Shown: positions 16,030-25,385 of the stretch, piece by piece
Layout of the letters: each line of letters starts with the position of its first letter
Position numbering within the stretch: position 1 is the first letter of the stretch
Assembly: GCA_030922375.1 (NCBI GenBank)
Contig: JAVEPB010000245.1
Coordinates: forward strand, 1 to 58,382
Source of the DNA: a bacterium
GTDB taxonomy: Bacteria > UBA8248
DNA length: 58,382 nt
Direction of reading: 5' to 3'
Notes under the pieces: model-generated
Databases searched by the model: none
Told to the model about the DNA's origin: nothing
The model's input: only the letters and a program-made list of their open reading frames with translations
Translations under genes and position numbers: made by a program

Positions 16030-18273
16030 TCAATTCCGCCCGAGTTTCCCCATAACTTCCAGCACGTGATCAGGGGTGATCGGAATGCGGGTGATGCGGG
16101 CGCCGATGGCCTGGCTGACGGCGCAGGCGACGGCGGCGGCGGCGGCGGTGCATGGAGGCTCCCCGATTCCCTTCGCGCCGTAAGGTCCGAGGCCCTCGCC
16201 CGACTCGGTGAAGACGCTCTCCCAATCCGGGGTCTCCGCCGCAGTCGGGATGAGATAGCTATGATACTCATTGGACACTATCCTCCCGCGGTCGGTCCGG
16301 ATCTCCTCTGTGAGGCCGTGGCCGATGCCCATCATTGCGCCTCCCTCGAACTGGCCCTCGACGTGCTGGGGATGAATCGCCCGGCCGACGTCGTGGCTCG
16401 CCCAGTAGTTGAGGAGGCGAATCTCGCCGGTTTCGGTGTTGACCTCGGCCTCGGCGGCGTGGAGACCGAAGACGTAATCCATCCAGCCGCCGGGGTCGCC
16501 GTATTTTTCGTGGCCCTCGTATTCGTGGTCACCAATCTGAACCTTACCGGTTATATGAAGCGCGAGGTCCATCGCCTTGCATTGGGCGGCGGCCCGGGCG
16601 ATATCCACGGACCGCTCCTCCGAGCCGCGCACGTAGATATTGCCCTCCCGGATGCCGAGATCCTCCGGGGCGGCCTCGAGCAGCTCGGCCGCGCCCCTGA
16701 GCAGGCGACCCCTGAGCTCCTGGCCCGAGCGAAGGGTGGCGCCGCCGCTGATCATGGTCTGGCGGCTGCCCGCCGTCATTCCGACCATCGGCGTCACGTG
16801 GGAGTCCGCCATGGTGACGGTCACGCTTTTCAGGGGCACGCCCACGGCTTCGGCGGCGATCTGGCGGTTGGTGTGCGTCTGGGCCGAGCCGAGGTCGCAC
16901 GCCCCGCACCGCAGGTTCACGCTCCCGTCGCCTTCGATGGACATGTAGGCCTCGCCGTCGTTTCGGGGGCGGCCGTAGCCGGCGACGTTGGCGGCGTAGC
17001 CCACCGCCCGCCGCCAGGGGCCGGGGTTTCCGCCGGAAGCGGAACCGGCCTTTCGGGTGATGGGTTCCTCGATTTTATCGGTGAGTTCCGGGAGCATCAC
17101 CCGTGTGGAGACGGGTTGGTTTTGCATGAGGGTCTGGTTTTTTGTAATGAAATTGCGGCGGCGGAACGCAAGCGGGTCCATCCCGAGCCGGTTCGCCACC
17201 TCGTCCATCTGGGATTCGTAAGCGAAGCAAACCTGATTGGCTCCAACGCCGCGCATGGATTCGGTGAAGGGATTATTCGTCAAAACGGCGCGGGCGCGTC
17301 CGTTGGCGTTCGGTATCTCGTAGGGCCCGCCGCTGACGCAAAGCGCGCCGAGGACGAGGCCCTTGCTGTTGGTGGGATAGGCGCCCGCGTCTGCGATGAT
17401 ATCCACCTCGACGGCGGTGAGCTTACCGTCTTTCGTTGCGCCGGTCTTGTAGTGCATGACAAAGGGATGTTTTTTGGAGCACTGGGCCATGGATTCCTCG
17501 CGTGAGTAGGCGATTCGCACGGGGCGGCCCGTCTTCACCGCGAGTAGGCCAAGGTAGGCGCCGAGAAGGGGGTGTTCCTTCCCGCCGAAAGCGCCCCCCA
17601 GCATGGGGCAATCGTAGCGCACCCGGCTGGCGGGAAGACCGAGCGCTTTGGCGACGCCCTGATAGTTTTCGATTGTCTGGGTGGGAACCCTGATGTTCAC
17701 AATGCCGCGCTCGTCCACCCAGCCGACGCCGCCCTCGGGTTCGATGAAGCCGTGATCGACGCTTGCGGCGAAGTAGACGTTTTCGACGACGATGTCCGCT
17801 TCCCGAAAGCCCGCCTCGATGTCGCCCTTTTCCGTTTTCCAGTCGCAGAGCGTCTCTCCCTCGAGGTTCCTGAATTCATAGAGTCCGGGTAGCGGCTCGT
17901 AGTCGATTTCGACGAGGCGGGCCGCCGCCTCTGCGACCTCCAGCGTTTCCGCCGCGACGAGCGCCACGGCGTCTCCCGTGAAGCGGACGGTCTCCGCGGA
18001 CAAGACGGGATAGTAGGGATACCGCCCCGCGTTTTCGCCGGGGATGTCCTCGGCGGTCAGGACGCAATGAACCCCTGGAAGCGCGAGCGCTTTAGAGACG
18101 TCGATTTTTTTGATGCGCGCCGGAATCCGGCCGGCCCGGATCACCTTTCCGATAAGCTCGCCGGGCAGGTGAAGGTCATCGCCGAAAACGGTGTCCCCCA
18201 CCGCCTTGGCGATTGCGTCTTCCTTGGGTTGGGAATGGCCAACATAAGTCCATCCAGGCATGGATTCATCCAT
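16030..18273 (-). CDS. xanthine dehydrogenase-family molybdopterin-binding subunit (copy 1)
   Basis: 747 aa, full length for the large subunit. An N-terminal aldehyde-oxidase a/b hammerhead domain (about 15-120) is followed by two Mo-cofactor domains. Seen motifs: LGGAFGGKEHPLL near 240, MRGVGANQ near 345, and the catalytic Glu705 in GIGEPPCTAAAA. The family hydroxylates aldehydes, purines, nicotinate or other heteroaromatics using water. Partner [2Fe-2S] and FAD subunits are needed for electron exit, and none is encoded next to it. No strong Shine-Dalgarno is seen; Met5 is an alternative start. A second 747-aa paralogue is at 20543. Confidence 0.92.
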   Translation of the reverse strand: MDESMPGWTYVGHSQPKEDAIAKAVGDTVFGDDLHLPGELIGKVIRAGRIPARIKKIDVSKALALPGVHCVLTAEDIPGENAGRYPYYPVLSAETVRFTGDAVALVAAETLEVAEAAARLVEIDYEPLPGLYEFRNLEGETLCDWKTEKGDIEAGFREADIVVENVYFAASVDHGFIEPEGGVGWVDERGIVNIRVPTQTIENYQGVAKALGLPASRVRYDCPMLGGAFGGKEHPLLGAYLGLLAVKTGRPVRIAYSREESMAQCSKKHPFVMHYKTGATKDGKLTAVEVDIIADAGAYPTNSKGLVLGALCVSGGPYEIPNANGRARAVLTNNPFTESMRGVGANQVCFAYESQMDEVANRLGMDPLAFRRRNFITKNQTLMQNQPVSTRVMLPELTDKIEEPITRKAGSASGGNPGPWRRAVGYAANVAGYGRPRNDGEAYMSIEGDGSVNLRCGACDLGSAQTHTNRQIAAEAVGVPLKSVTVTMADSHVTPMVGMTAGSRQTMISGGATLRSGQELRGRLLRGAAELLEAAPEDLGIREGNIYVRGSEERSVDIARAAAQCKAMDLALHITGKVQIGDHEYEGHEKYGDPGGWMDYVFGLHAAEAEVNTETGEIRLLNYWASHDVGRAIHPQHVEGQFEGGAMMGIGHGLTEEIRTDRGRIVSNEYHSYLIPTAAETPDWESVFTESGEGLGPYGAKGIGEPPCTAAAAAVACAVSQAIGARITRIPITPDHVLEVMGKLGRN

Positions 18274-18524
18274 CCATATTCGTTGTTAGAAAAAATACCG
18301 GAAACGGGGAAAACGCTGCTTTCTTTCCGGCAGGATTTTAGGTCTTTGGAGTGTTTTGGACAACGAGAGACATTTTAAAAATTCATGGCCCGGAAGGAAC
18401 GGAAAGGTAAGCGGGGATATGAAAGAAGTAATATGGGCCGGTCCGCGGAGCCTCCTCGCACCGGAAAAATCTCGCAAGATTCATCTTTCCGCTTTTCCCT
18501 TTAATTCCGGATGCGGTCGTCTCT

Positions 18525-19445
18525 TTAAACTCGGGTGATTTTGGCGGCGTCGGCGGGGCCGGGAGAGGGCCTGGGGCCGGTGGGCGCCCCCCCGGCGTCA
18601 GGAGATTTTGCCGGGCTATAGCCCTTCGCCCGGAATCCGGCTTTGCCCATTCCCTCGATCTCGATTTCCGCGAGGTCGCCGTCCTTAATGGGTTTTCTCC
18701 CCTCGTGATAAGTCCCGGTGGCGATAACGTCGCCGGGCTCGAGCTCGACGAAGCGGCTCAGCCACGCCACCTGCGCGGGGATCTTATGGGCCATGTGCCG
18801 GGTGCTGAAATCCTGGGACGGCTCCCCGTTCACCCAGGAGCGCACGATGACATCGTGGGGGTCGGGTATCTCGTCCTTCGTGGTGATCCAGGGGCCGCAG
18901 GGCCCGTGGCTGCCCTGGCCTTTCGTCAGGAACCGGGTGTAGCGCGTGATTCCGCGGACCGATATATCGAAGAGGGGCAGATAGCCGAAAACGTGGTCCA
19001 TGGCCTCTTCCTCGGTGACGTTCTTCGCCCTCTTGCCGATAACGAAGGCGAGCTCAGCCTCGGTCTGGAACTCGGTGATCTCGGGAATTTCAACAAGCTC
19101 GATGGTCGCGCCCGGGCCGGGAAGGAGCGGGTCCATGTAAAAGAATTCCAGCGGCAGGTCGTCCGCCGTCCTGCCCTGGTCGAGATAGTTCAAGAATGCC
19201 CCAAGACATTTGCCGGGCCGGGGGACCGGGGAGAGAAGGCGCACGCTCTCGAGGGGAGCGCCATCCTCGCGCGCGGTAATTTTGCCGATATCGTCCCGCA
19301 GGTCGCCGAAATTTTCGATCAACTCCTCGATGGCCCTCTGTGGGCCTTTCAGTTCGCGGTGGCTTATCACGCCGCTCACGTCCACGACCCTGTCGCCATC
19401 TTTGATTACGCCGATTTTGTCGTCGTCAAAACGAAGAATTTTCAC
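18525..19445 (-). CDS. fumarylacetoacetate hydrolase (FAH) family protein (copy 1)
   Basis: About 306 aa from GTG 19445, preferred because AGGTGA lies 5 bases upstream; a GTG at 19454 is also possible. The N-terminal small domain (about 1-70) precedes the FAH fold. The divalent-metal ligands are visible as the Glu-x-Glu in TEAELAFVIG and the Asp in LPLFDISVRG, followed by the family signature LEPGDVIATGTYHEGRK. The Gly/Pro/Ala-rich last 30 residues extend beyond the domain and look disordered. FAH enzymes cleave or hydrate 2-oxo fission products of aromatic rings. It is upstream of the molybdopterin gene on the same strand (251-base gap) and divergent from a VOC dioxygenase-like gene. Confidence 0.88.
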   Translation of the reverse strand: MKILRFDDDKIGVIKDGDRVVDVSGVISHRELKGPQRAIEELIENFGDLRDDIGKITAREDGAPLESVRLLSPVPRPGKCLGAFLNYLDQGRTADDLPLEFFYMDPLLPGPGATIELVEIPEITEFQTEAELAFVIGKRAKNVTEEEAMDHVFGYLPLFDISVRGITRYTRFLTKGQGSHGPCGPWITTKDEIPDPHDVIVRSWVNGEPSQDFSTRHMAHKIPAQVAWLSRFVELEPGDVIATGTYHEGRKPIKDGDLAEIEIEGMGKAGFRAKGYSPAKSPDAGGAPTGPRPSPGPADAAKITRV

Positions 19446-19906
19446 TTTGCTCACCTAATGATTGAATTTCATGAAAGGATGAATTGCCGTTTTGTGGCGG
19501 AAATAGCTTCATCACCGAACAGGGGAGCGGAATTCGAAAATCCGAGAATACCGGCGGCCCCGTTAAAGAGATCATGAATTGATACCTTAGCATGGCCATT
19601 AAACCGGTTTAATTCAAGCCGCGTCGCCCGGAGCGGGATGTTCGCCTGGGGCCGAACGTTTGCGCCGCCGCCGGACGATCGGCCTTTTTCCGGGGCCGGT
19701 CATCGTGATCGCCGCATCGCCGGGGCGGGATGCCGCCAGTTTAATTGGTGGTACAATAATGATTGATAAGGATCGGAAGAGAAAATCGGACCCGATTTCG
19801 GGCTGCTCCATGGACAGGCGCCCGCAATCCACGCCCGGCTCATATTCGTATATTCTGTATCTTGTTGAATGAGAGAGATTGATAATTATAAAGGAGAGAT
19901 ACCTCG
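19446..19906. other. 461-base divergent intergenic region
   Basis: It lies between the FAH gene (-) and the VOC gene (+), so it should hold promoters for both halves of the catabolic block. The central 19610-19740 is GC-rich and the 19745-19890 stretch is AT-richer, suggesting the plus-strand promoter is there. I cannot name a convincing -35/-10 pair or operator. Confidence 0.4.
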
Positions 19907-20503
19907 ATGGAGCGGCCTAAATTTAAATGCCTCGATCACCTTGCCCTGAAGGTCCGCGACCTGGAGAAATCTCTCGATTTTTACGTGGGGCTCCTGGGTT
20001 GGCGCGTGACCGACGGAAAGAACAGCTCCGGATTCTTTAACAAGCCGAACCGCTTCGTTACATGCACTGACAAGCACCACACCATCAATATTTTCGAGTT
20101 TCGCCCCAAGGACGGATCGTGCGATCCGCCGGTGGGGCACACCCATGACAACGACCAGTACGGGGTGATGCACATTGCCTTTGAGGTCGAGGACAAGGAA
20201 GCGTTTTTCGCCTGGGAAAAATACCTCCGCTCGAAGGGAGTGGAGTTCGTCTACGGGCCGCTGCTTCACAGCGTCAATCACCCCGAGGGAGACAACCGAT
20301 CTTTCGGCGAGAATCGCGCATTGTACTTTACGGACCCCGACGGAAACGTCATCGAAATCTGTTGCGACATGATGAGAATCGCCGAGGACGGGGATGTGGA
20401 CCGCGAGTGGCACGCCGAGCGGATCCGCCGGGACGGGTACGATCCCAAGGAGGTGCCGGTCTCCCGTATTCATAATTACCGCTACGAGGATAAAGAGGCA
20501 TAA
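19907..20503 (+). CDS. VOC family protein (glyoxalase/extradiol dioxygenase superfamily)
   Basis: 198 aa with one complete VOC domain (about 8-160). Metal ligands fit the family: His in CLDHLALKVRD (His11), His in GVMHIAFEVEDKE and Glu in DGNVIEICCD. GGAGAG is 8 bases before ATG 19907. VOC enzymes include extradiol ring-cleavage dioxygenases, glyoxalases and epimerases. The single domain and the FAH and Mo-hydroxylase neighbours suggest a place in an aromatic or heterocyclic pathway, but this is inferred. The molybdopterin gene follows after 39 bases, so they are likely one operon. Confidence 0.85.
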   Translation: MERPKFKCLDHLALKVRDLEKSLDFYVGLLGWRVTDGKNSSGFFNKPNRFVTCTDKHHTINIFEFRPKDGSCDPPVGHTHDNDQYGVMHIAFEVEDKEAFFAWEKYLRSKGVEFVYGPLLHSVNHPEGDNRSFGENRALYFTDPDGNVIEICCDMMRIAEDGDVDREWHAERIRRDGYDPKEVPVSRIHNYRYEDKEA

Positions 20504-20542
20504 GCCTGAGCGTCTTGTTTGACGAAATCCAAGGAGAGTTGA

Positions 20543-22786
20543 ATGGCCGAATATAAAGTGGCTGGAAAAAGTCTGACCCGAATCGACGCGCCCGATAAAG
20601 CGGTGGGCAACGCACGCTTTGCGGCGGATGCCCCCGCTCCCGAGCGCACCCTCCATGGGCTGGTGCTGAGGAGCCCTCACGCGCATGCCCGCGTTCTGTC
20701 GGTGAAGGCGGATCGAGCGCGCCGGATGAGCGGCGTCCGGGTGGTGCTGACCCGGGACGAATGCCCCGATATCCGCTTCGGAGGAGACATCAAGGATCAA
20801 AGCTGGCTCGCCAAGGACGGATTCGTCCGCTACGCGGGAGAGCCGGTCGCGATGGTGGCCGCCGATACCCTCGACGCCGCCCGGGCGGCGCTGGGCGCCA
20901 TCGAGGTTCGCTACGAGGTTTTGACCCCCTTGATGGACTCGATGGCCGGTAAAAACGGCGGCGTTCAACAAGTCCACGACGGCTGGAAAGGCCTCGGGTT
21001 GGAGTCGAATGGAGGCGGCAAGAACGTAATCGCCAGTTTTGAAAAGTCAATGGGAGACATCGAGGCCGGCTTCGCCCGGGCCGACCGGGTTTATGAGCAT
21101 ACGTTCACGACCGGGTACGCCCACCCCGGCTACATCGAGCTTCACGGCGTACTGGCGGACGTGGGCGGAGACGGAAAAGTCACGGTCTGGACCTGCACCC
21201 AGTCGCCCTACGAAGTTCGCGACGAGGTGGCCGAGGCGCTCGGGCTTCCCCACACCAAGGTCCGGATCGTCCCCACCGAAGTCGGCGGCGGCTTCGGCGG
21301 AAAAACGCGGGCCGTTCTCGAACACCTGGCGGGATTGCTTGCCATGCGCTCGGGCCAACCTGTCCGCATGGAAATGAGCCGCGAGGAAGACCACCGGGCC
21401 GGCAGCTTCAGACCCCCTCACACCCTCACCATACGAACCGGCGTGATGAACGACGGCACCCTGGTGGCCCGGGATATGGATGTCACGGTGGATCACGGCG
21501 CTCACGGGAAAAAGGCCTCGGGGCAGTGCAGCGGCAAGATGGAGATGGCCTCGTGTATGTACCGGATTCCGAATGTGCGGGTGAAGGCCTGTACGGTTTA
21601 CACCAACGGCCCGATGACGGGGCCGGTGCGGGCTCCCAGCTGCCCGGAGTATCATCTGGCGACCGAGGTCCAGATGGACATCATCGCGCGTGACATGGGG
21701 ATTGAGCCGCTCGAGATTCGCCGCCTGAACGGTTTGAGGAACGGCGACAAATCGCTGGCGGGGGTTCACCGCGACGGTTCGATGCAGTTGGTTCTGGAGC
21801 GGGTGGCGGAGGAATCGGAGTGGAATTCTCCATTCCGCCTGCCTCCGGAACTCGAGGGGGAGGGCTGGAAGGGGGGCCGGGGAATCGCGTGCGGATTCAT
21901 GCACGGCTCCGGCGGCTCGTCGAGCTGTTCGATCAATCTGAACGGGGACGGAAGCTTTCAGATCGTTTCGGGGACGATCAACCTGAGCGGCGCCAGCACA
22001 GGCCTTAGTCAACTCGCCGCCGAGGAACTCGGAGTCGGTCTTGACGATGTTCGCTACGATTGTGGGGACACCGATCTTTCCCCGGAGTCCATCCGGGCGA
22101 CCGGAAGCATGGTCACGCGCTCGGTCGGCGCGGCGGTTATCAAGGCGGCCGGGGATGCGAAGGAAAAAATTCTCCGGGTGGCCGCCGCCAGTCTCGAAGC
22201 CGACGCGGATGATCTGGAACTCGGGGACGGAAAGGTTTTCGTTAGCTCCTCGCCCGATCGGTCGATGACGCTGGCCCAGGTGGCCGCCGCCTCGCCCGGT
22301 TTCGAGGGTTTCATCACTGGACACGGCATGAGCGAGACGCCGTTGGCGTGTCCCATTTACACCACCCAGGTCGCCGAGGTGGCCGTGAATCCGGAGCTGG
22401 GGGAGATCAGGGTGCTTCGCCTCATCTGCGGTCAGGACGTCGGTTTCGCCATCAACCCTCTGGCGATCACCGGCCAAATCGAGGGAGCGATGCTCCAGGG
22501 AATCGGCCTTGCCCTGATGGAGGAGCAGCCCCGGAACGAGGACGGAAGCCTCGCCGGAGAGAGCCTTCACGAATACCTGCTGCCGACGAGCCTGGACGTT
22601 CCCGAGATGAAATCGATCATCGTGGAAAATCCGGCCGAGGGCACGCCTTACGGAATCCGCGGGGTGGGCGAGCCGCCGATCATCGCCACCGCCGCGGCCA
22701 TCGTGAACGCCCTCCAGGATGCCGTCGGCGCCCCGTTTTTCTCCCTGCCGGTCAAGCCGCATCAACTGCGAAAGGTGGCTGTTTAG
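20543..22786 (+). CDS. xanthine dehydrogenase-family molybdopterin-binding subunit (copy 2)
   Basis: 747 aa. The start is ATG 20543 with AGGAGAG 5 bases before it. Order: hammerhead domain (about 10-125), then the Mo-cofactor domains with VGGGFGGKTRAVLEH near 250, PVRAPSCPE near 360 and the catalytic Glu710 in GVGEPPIIATAA. It is clearly divergent from copy 1 at 16030 despite equal length. Again no [2Fe-2S] or FAD subunit is adjacent; it is preceded by the VOC gene and followed by a CMD gene. It probably hydroxylates a carbonyl or N-heteroaromatic substrate. Confidence 0.92.
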   Translation: MAEYKVAGKSLTRIDAPDKAVGNARFAADAPAPERTLHGLVLRSPHAHARVLSVKADRARRMSGVRVVLTRDECPDIRFGGDIKDQSWLAKDGFVRYAGEPVAMVAADTLDAARAALGAIEVRYEVLTPLMDSMAGKNGGVQQVHDGWKGLGLESNGGGKNVIASFEKSMGDIEAGFARADRVYEHTFTTGYAHPGYIELHGVLADVGGDGKVTVWTCTQSPYEVRDEVAEALGLPHTKVRIVPTEVGGGFGGKTRAVLEHLAGLLAMRSGQPVRMEMSREEDHRAGSFRPPHTLTIRTGVMNDGTLVARDMDVTVDHGAHGKKASGQCSGKMEMASCMYRIPNVRVKACTVYTNGPMTGPVRAPSCPEYHLATEVQMDIIARDMGIEPLEIRRLNGLRNGDKSLAGVHRDGSMQLVLERVAEESEWNSPFRLPPELEGEGWKGGRGIACGFMHGSGGSSSCSINLNGDGSFQIVSGTINLSGASTGLSQLAAEELGVGLDDVRYDCGDTDLSPESIRATGSMVTRSVGAAVIKAAGDAKEKILRVAAASLEADADDLELGDGKVFVSSSPDRSMTLAQVAAASPGFEGFITGHGMSETPLACPIYTTQVAEVAVNPELGEIRVLRLICGQDVGFAINPLAITGQIEGAMLQGIGLALMEEQPRNEDGSLAGESLHEYLLPTSLDVPEMKSIIVENPAEGTPYGIRGVGEPPIIATAAAIVNALQDAVGAPFFSLPVKPHQLRKVAV

Positions 22787-23070
22787 ATTTTCACCGGCTT
22801 TTAAGAGAGCCGCGATAGATGTAAGAGGGCTGCCGTAGAGGAGCGATTCGTTCGTGCGGCGGCCAAGATGGAATATGTTTCACTGCGCATGGCTTCGAGC
22901 GACCCACCTTCCCGTGGTTTTGCGCCGCTCCGATTTCGGTCGTTTACGATTTAGGATAAAAGGGTTTCTTCAGGACGAATCCTCTTAGTGTATTCGATCA
23001 TCCGTCGGCGATTGTGCCAAAGGATGAATGGCGGTTTGCGGTTCACACGACTGTTTTGAGGAGAAAATCC

Positions 23071-23598
23071 ATGGGTCGATTGGCGGAGATTTCAACCGAA
23101 GTGATGAACGAGGATCAAAAGAAAATATTTGCCGTGGTGAGGCCCGATTATACGGGCGTGGTGGGCGGCCCGGCCAGCGCCTGGCTTCGCAGCCCGGACC
23201 TCTACGAACGGCTGGGGTGGATGATCGGTTATATGCGCCACGAAAGCGGTATTCCGCCGCGCCTGCTCGAGGTGGTGATCCTCATGACGGTGGGCGAGTG
23301 GGGCTCTGAATACCCCTGGGCTCGGCACGAGCCCCTGGCCAGAAAAGGCGGCCTCGGCGATGAGGTCATCTCGGCTCTCGCCGATGGGAAGCGGCCCGAT
23401 TTCACGAATGCCGACGAGGAGGCAGTCTATAACTTTTGCACAGAGCTTAAGGAGCGTCACTCCGTGGGCGACGCCACCTATGCGGCCGCGCTGGAGCATC
23501 TGGGAGAGCAGGGTCTCGTCGAGATCATCGCCGTCCTCGGTCTCTACACCACGGTGTCGATGACGGTGAACGCCTTCGAGATACCCGACATCGGTTGA
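23071..23598 (+). CDS. carboxymuconolactone decarboxylase (CMD) family protein
   Basis: 175 aa from ATG 23071, chosen for GAGGAG 7-8 bases upstream; a longer frame to 23014 has no site. The CMD helices read RLGWMIGYMRHESGIPPRLLEVVILMTV and the C-terminal YTTVSMTVNAFEI is typical. The CxxC redox pair of AhpD is absent (the active-site segment has WARHEP), so this is the decarboxylase-like rather than the peroxidatic subgroup. It sits in the plus-strand catabolic run between the Mo enzyme and an aldo/keto reductase. It may act on a lactone or carboxylate intermediate. Confidence 0.85.
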   Translation: MGRLAEISTEVMNEDQKKIFAVVRPDYTGVVGGPASAWLRSPDLYERLGWMIGYMRHESGIPPRLLEVVILMTVGEWGSEYPWARHEPLARKGGLGDEVISALADGKRPDFTNADEEAVYNFCTELKERHSVGDATYAAALEHLGEQGLVEIIAVLGLYTTVSMTVNAFEIPDIG

Positions 23599-23653
23599 GG
23601 CGGCGATAGATAATTATCGATTCGTACGGCTCATCTTCGAACCGGGAGAATTC

Positions 23654-24535
23654 ATGAAATACAGAACCTTGGGCCGGACCGGTCTGCGCGTGAGCGAAAT
23701 CAGCCTGGGCACCTCGCAGACCTTTCGCGTCGCCGCGCGGGAAGACGAGCGCCTTTGCGTCCGAATCGTTCACGAGGCCCTGGACCGCGGAATCAATTTT
23801 TTCGATACCGCGCCGAATTACTGGGAGGCCGAGCGCGTCCTGGGCATCGCTCTGGAAGGGCGACGCGATGAAGCCATCGTCGCCACCAAGATCAACGAAA
23901 AATCCGCCGCGGCCGCCCGCGAGAGTATCGAGCGCTCCTTCGATAACCTGCGGACCGATGTCATCGACCTGATGCAGATTCACTCGTTGACCTCCTGGCG
24001 GGAGGTGACGCCGGTGATTCAGGAATACCAGCACGCGGGACGGGTCCGCTTCATCGGTCTCACCGCAAGCGAACCCGATAAATTCCCTGAGATGCTCGAG
24101 GCGATGCGCACCGGGACCTACGATACGATTCAGATTATTTATTCGCTCGCGGAGCGAAGCTGCCGCGAGGAAGTGCTCCCCCTCGCGCGGGAAATGAATA
24201 TCGGAGTGATCGCCCTGCGGGTGATTCTCCATTTGCTGGCGGAGCGGATACCTCTTCGCCCGGAGGCGTCCACCGGAAGCGGGAATGATTCCGGGGCGGA
24301 GAAGCCGATGAAACTGGCCCGGGCTCACGCCGAGGGCCGCTTCACGTTCCTGGATGAATACGGCGTGAGGACGGCGGGGCAGGCGCTATTCAAATATGTG
24401 CTTTCTCATCCGGCGGTTTCGACGATTATCGCCGCCACGGGCAAGATCGAGCGCATCGCCGAGAACGCCGCCGCGTCGGACGGAATTGCCCTGCCGCCGG
24501 AGGCCTGTGCGCGGCTCGAGGGTCTTCTTGCCTAG
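23654..24535 (+). CDS. aldo/keto reductase
   Basis: 293 aa TIM-barrel oxidoreductase that reduces carbonyls with NADPH. The catalytic tetrad is visible: Asp and Tyr in FFDTAPNYWEAE, Lys in VATKINEK and His in MQIHSLTSW. It opens MKYRTLGRTGLRVSEISLGTS, standard for the family. GGGAGA precedes ATG 23654. The gap to the CMD gene is 55 bases, so co-transcription is likely. The substrate is unknown, possibly an aldehyde intermediate of the same pathway. Confidence 0.92.
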   Translation: MKYRTLGRTGLRVSEISLGTSQTFRVAAREDERLCVRIVHEALDRGINFFDTAPNYWEAERVLGIALEGRRDEAIVATKINEKSAAAARESIERSFDNLRTDVIDLMQIHSLTSWREVTPVIQEYQHAGRVRFIGLTASEPDKFPEMLEAMRTGTYDTIQIIYSLAERSCREEVLPLAREMNIGVIALRVILHLLAERIPLRPEASTGSGNDSGAEKPMKLARAHAEGRFTFLDEYGVRTAGQALFKYVLSHPAVSTIIAATGKIERIAENAAASDGIALPPEACARLEGLLA

Positions 24536-24685
24536 CCGGGCGGCAGCGCTTTAGAGAGCTATCCGTTCGGAGCGCTTTCCGCCCGGGGATTCCTCCGGCG
24601 GTGCCCAGTTCGCGGACGATCGGGTATAATGGCTTTATTCAGGAAGCGTGATGCCCTTTTCTGTGCAGCCGGGGGAGGCGATTTG

Positions 24686-25306
24686 ATGGAAGCAAACGAG
24701 ATTACAACCAGGGAATCCCTGTACGATTGCTATGGAGATGCCAATAAACGCGCCGCCAAAAAAGAGATGTACAAGCTCGATAAGCACACCCGCCATTTTA
24801 TTTCCCTTTCGCCGTTTTTCGTTTTGTCCACATCATCGCGTTCGCTGGGAACCGACGCCTCTCCTCGGGGAGACGCGCCCGGATTCGTCAAGGTGGTGGA
24901 CGATCACACCCTGATCGTGCCCGACCGGATGGGGAACAACCGCGTGGATTCGATGAAGAACATTTTGGAGAACCCCAACATCGGAATGTTGTTCCTGCTG
25001 CCGGGGATGAACGAAACGCTTCGCATCAACGGCAAGGCGCGGGTGACGACGGACAAAGCGCTCCTCGAGCCGTTGTCGGTTCGGGGCAAGTGCCCCAAAA
25101 CGGGATTGATCGTCGAGGTCGTGGAAGTGTTCATGCACTGCGCCAAGGCGCTGATGCGCTCCCATCTGTGGGACCCCGAAAGGCATATCGAGCGAAGCTC
25201 GTTCCCGACGCTGGGCCAGATTTTCAAGGACCAGATCGGCGACGTCGAATCAGCGGAGGAGACGGAAAGAGCCATCCAGGAAGGCTATGTGACCCGTCTT
25301 TATTGA
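24686..25306 (+). CDS. FMN-dependent PPOX-type flavoprotein (MSMEG_1061-like)
   Basis: 206 aa from ATG 24686, chosen for GGGGGAGG 7 bases upstream; an in-frame ATG at 24629 has no site. The split-barrel core includes FFVLSTSSRSLGTDASPRGD near residue 50, DRMGNNRVDSMKNILENP near 85 and INGKARVTTD near 120, matching the larger PPOX flavoproteins. Family knowledge suggests an FMN-dependent oxidoreductase. It is the fourth gene of the plus-strand catabolic run. Confidence 0.85.
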   Translation: MEANEITTRESLYDCYGDANKRAAKKEMYKLDKHTRHFISLSPFFVLSTSSRSLGTDASPRGDAPGFVKVVDDHTLIVPDRMGNNRVDSMKNILENPNIGMLFLLPGMNETLRINGKARVTTDKALLEPLSVRGKCPKTGLIVEVVEVFMHCAKALMRSHLWDPERHIERSSFPTLGQIFKDQIGDVESAEETERAIQEGYVTRLY

Positions 25307-25385
25307 TCGGAGCTTTGTTGGGCCGCATCAGCTTGGATTTTCGTTGCATTGAGCGGGACGGCCCTCCCCGCCAGCCGGCGAGCAC

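Noticed and set aside
19614..19872. Small frames of about 70 codons on both strands between FAH and VOC genes
   Set aside because: No ribosome sites or motifs; they lie in the divergent promoter region.
21047..22765. 572-codon open frame on the minus strand
   Set aside because: Shadow of the molybdopterin gene at 20543; His/Arg/Gly-rich translation without domains.
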